Below are positions 62,372 through 64,000 of a stretch of 64,000 nucleotides of DNA, one piece after another. Position numbers and translations under genes: made by a program. The notes below the pieces were generated by a model. That model was not told where the DNA came from and searched no databases. It worked only from the letters and a program-made list of their open reading frames with translations. Within the stretch, counting starts at the first letter, position 1. The number at the start of each line of letters is the position of its first letter. Source of the DNA: Pseudomonas sp. GV071 (GTDB lineage Bacteria > Pseudomonadota > Gammaproteobacteria > Pseudomonadales > Pseudomonadaceae); NCBI RefSeq assembly GCF_003050835.1, contig NZ_QAOJ01000008.1:124001-188000 (forward strand), given 5' to 3'.

Positions 62372-62458
62372 GGTTTTTCTCCGTTATAGGCAGGCTGTTG
62401 CCTGCGCGTGTGGCTCAGCTTTTTTACGCAGCATGAGACGCAAGCCTAACGGTCAAGT

Positions 62459-63085
62459 TCACTGGCCACCGGAACGCAGATCAAAAACATCGCGGCTAAC
62501 CTCGGTAGCCAGCAACAACTCCGGCGTATTCAGGTTGGCCAGTCGCGGATCGTCTTCAGCCAAATCCAGATAAACCGCCCCATGCAATTCAAACACCTGC
62601 CGCGGGCTGCGTTTGCCAGCCTGCCACGCCTGCTCCACACCGGCCGCAATGCTGGTAGGCAGCAGACTGAACAACGGCTCCCACTGCGCGCCACGACGCA
62701 GCATCAGAGGTTTCTGTTGCTGCGCTGCGAGTTGCTGCATGGCCTGCAGCAGCGGCAAATCCACCAGCGGCGCATCGCAGGGCAACACCAGTAGCCACGG
62801 GTTTTTCGCCATTGCCAGGCCCGCGCGAATACCTGCCAGAGGCCCATGGAAGTCGGTATTGCCGTCACTCACCAACTGGTCGGCATAGGGGGCGTAGGCG
62901 TCGAGATTACGGTTGCAGGAAATGATCAGGTCATCGGTCAACGGCCGCGTGAGCTCCTGCAAATGGGCAATCAGCGGCTTGCCGCGCCATTGCACCAGGC
63001 CCTTGTCCAGGCCGCCCATGCGTTGGCCACGGCCACCGGCCAGCAGCAGAATCGAACAGTGGGGCAGGGCGGTGCTATCGGTCAT
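62459..63085 (-). CDS. mobA: Molybdenum cofactor guanylyltransferase
   Basis: 208 residues. Attaches GMP to molybdopterin to give bis-MGD for the DMSO-reductase family. GTP-binding LLLAGGRGQRMGGLDKGLV near 12-30, GPLAGIRAGL near 79, LPCDAPLV near 100. Start ATG 63085 with GGAG upstream. Divergent from moaB-moeA with a 76-bp gap. Confidence 0.94.
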   Translation of the reverse strand: MTDSTALPHCSILLLAGGRGQRMGGLDKGLVQWRGKPLIAHLQELTRPLTDDLIISCNRNLDAYAPYADQLVSDGNTDFHGPLAGIRAGLAMAKNPWLLVLPCDAPLVDLPLLQAMQQLAAQQQKPLMLRRGAQWEPLFSLLPTSIAAGVEQAWQAGKRSPRQVFELHGAVYLDLAEDDPRLANLNTPELLLATEVSRDVFDLRSGGQ

Positions 63086-63161
63086 GGGCGCTCCTGGCGC
63101 GATGAGGGCGAGGGCTGTGATATAAACACCGACCTGCCTCCCCCACAACCGGATTGAGCCT

Positions 63162-63701
63162 ATGAACACCAAGGCTGATGCACCCTTTGTGCCCCTGAAT
63201 ATCGCCGTACTGACCGTCAGCGACACCCGCTCCCTGGAGACCGATACCTCGGGCCAGTTGTTCGTTGATCGCCTCACCGCTGCCGGCCACAACCTGGCCG
63301 CCCGCGTGCTGCTCAAAGACGATCTGTACAAAATCCGCGCCCAGGTCGCCACCTGGATTGCCGAAGACAGCGTGCAAGTGGTGTTGATCACTGGCGGTAC
63401 CGGTTTCACCGGTCGCGACAGCACCCCGGAAGCGGTGGCCTGTCTGCTGGACAAGCAGGTTGACGGCTTTGGCGAGCTGTTCCGCCAGATTTCGGTGCCA
63501 GACATCGGCACCTCCACCATCCAGTCCCGCGCGCTCGCTGGCCTCGCCAACGGCACCCTGGTGTGCTGCCTGCCAGGCTCGACCAATGCCTGCCGCACCG
63601 GCTGGGACGGCATCCTCGCCGAGCAATTGGATAACCGTCACCGCCCGTGCAATTTCGTCCCGCACCTGAAACAGGCTGCGCCGTGCGAGAGCCGCGGATG
63701 A
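63162..63701 (+). CDS. moaB: Molybdenum cofactor biosynthesis protein MoaB
   Basis: 179 residues, MogA/MoaB fold. LTVSDTRSLETDTSG near 18-32, ITGGTGFTGRDSTPEA near 76-91, and LPGSTNAC near 143. Adenylates molybdopterin ahead of metal insertion. Its stop overlaps the moeA start (ATGA). Confidence 0.93.
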   Translation: MNTKADAPFVPLNIAVLTVSDTRSLETDTSGQLFVDRLTAAGHNLAARVLLKDDLYKIRAQVATWIAEDSVQVVLITGGTGFTGRDSTPEAVACLLDKQVDGFGELFRQISVPDIGTSTIQSRALAGLANGTLVCCLPGSTNACRTGWDGILAEQLDNRHRPCNFVPHLKQAAPCESRG

Positions 63702-64000
63702 CCGAGAGCAAACGCCCCGGCCTGCTGCCGGTGGAGCAGGCGCTGGAGCGCTTGCTGACGCTGGCCGAAGCGACGCCGATCACTGACGTCGAACAGGTCG
63801 CCCTGGCCGATGGCCATGGCCGCGTGCTGGCTGCGCCCTTGGTGGCCAGCCTCGATCTGCCGCCGTGGCCCAACAGCGCCATGGACGGTTACGCCCTGCG
63901 CCTGGCCGACTGGCGTGGCGAGCCGCTGGAAGTGACCCAGCGGATCTTTGCCGGCCAGGCACCGCAGCACTTGCAGCCCGGCACCTGCGCGCGGATTTTC
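63698..64000 (+). CDS. moeA: Molybdopterin molybdenumtransferase MoeA (3' truncated by window)
   Basis: First 101 residues. PVEQALERLL and LPPWPNSAMDGYALR (near 54-68) are the MoeA N-terminal marks. Inserts molybdenum into adenylated molybdopterin, the step after MoaB. Runs past the right end of the window. Confidence 0.93.
   Translation, partial: MTESKRPGLLPVEQALERLLTLAEATPITDVEQVALADGHGRVLAAPLVASLDLPPWPNSAMDGYALRLADWRGEPLEVTQRIFAGQAPQHLQPGTCARIF

Overview
The window is chromosomal DNA of a Pseudomonas, most likely of the fluorescens/putida side of the genus. The evidence is high-GC codon use, the gene order rne-rluC-gph-sppA-maf-yceD-rpmF-plsX-fabD-fabG-acpP-fabF-pabC-mltG-tmk-holB-pilZ-tatD (the order known from P. 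aeruginosa), the glyoxylate-carboligase operon, an OprD porin, and many REP/REPIN palindromes of the 'GCGGCTnnAGCCGC' type. No prophage, transposase, CRISPR array or rRNA operon is visible. One tRNA (Pro, CGG) is present.

Layout. 1-4.1 kb: the end of an unidentified Gly-rich protein, a beta-lactamase-fold esterase, an OmpA lipoprotein with an AlgP-like tail, pdxH and a glycine-zipper lipoprotein. 4.1-12.7 kb: the C2/glyoxylate module on the minus strand (gcl, hyi, glxR, glycerate kinase, pyruvate kinase, then a urea transporter), with a divergent GlcG-like gene. Three TGTATACA-type sites flank it. 12.7-19.9 kb: a RutR-like TetR regulator divergent from a moaA paralogue, a periplasmic binding protein, a PA2169-like bundle protein, a Tsx-like channel, an NCS2 purine permease and yhhQ. 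Together this looks like purine/ureide salvage: purine uptake, then urea and glyoxylate disposal to pyruvate. 19.9-22.7 kb: a three-gene PepSY (iron-type) operon, and a 34-codon ORF coupled to a short Fur-like regulator.

22.8-40.4 kb: housekeeping core. RNase E has a long 5' UTR and is divergent from rluC. The yceD-rpmF-plsX-fab cluster has a promoter so close to yceD that its mRNA should be almost leaderless. Downstream of tatD, on the minus strand, lies a small RNA gene that I identify as RgsA from position, size, terminator and promoter. It carries a 14-nt stretch complementary to the Shine-Dalgarno region of acpP in this same window, which I consider the best single observation here.

40.5-52.5 kb: accessory. 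It holds a PLP aminotransferase/TetR pair, a second MoaA-like enzyme, a radical SAM protein with a CX4CX2C cluster motif, and a MarR-controlled Rieske oxygenase/reductase pair. Directly behind the oxygenase is a broken N-terminal fragment of formaldehyde dehydrogenase (fdhA), followed by an AT-rich stretch and a large secreted beta-helix protein, a DUF3077-like remnant and small exported proteins. 52.5-64 kb: lpxH-ppiB divergent from glnS-cysS, an OprD porin, an MBL-fold hydrolase/TetR pair with a shared palindrome, a DUF5610 protein, small proteins, tRNA-Pro, and mobA divergent from moaB-moeA (moeA runs off the window).

Hfq/Crc-type AANAANAA motifs sit at the starts of several uptake and catabolic genes (gcl, tsx-like, NCS2 permease, oprD, binding protein), suggesting that much of the nutrient-acquisition content is under catabolite repression.
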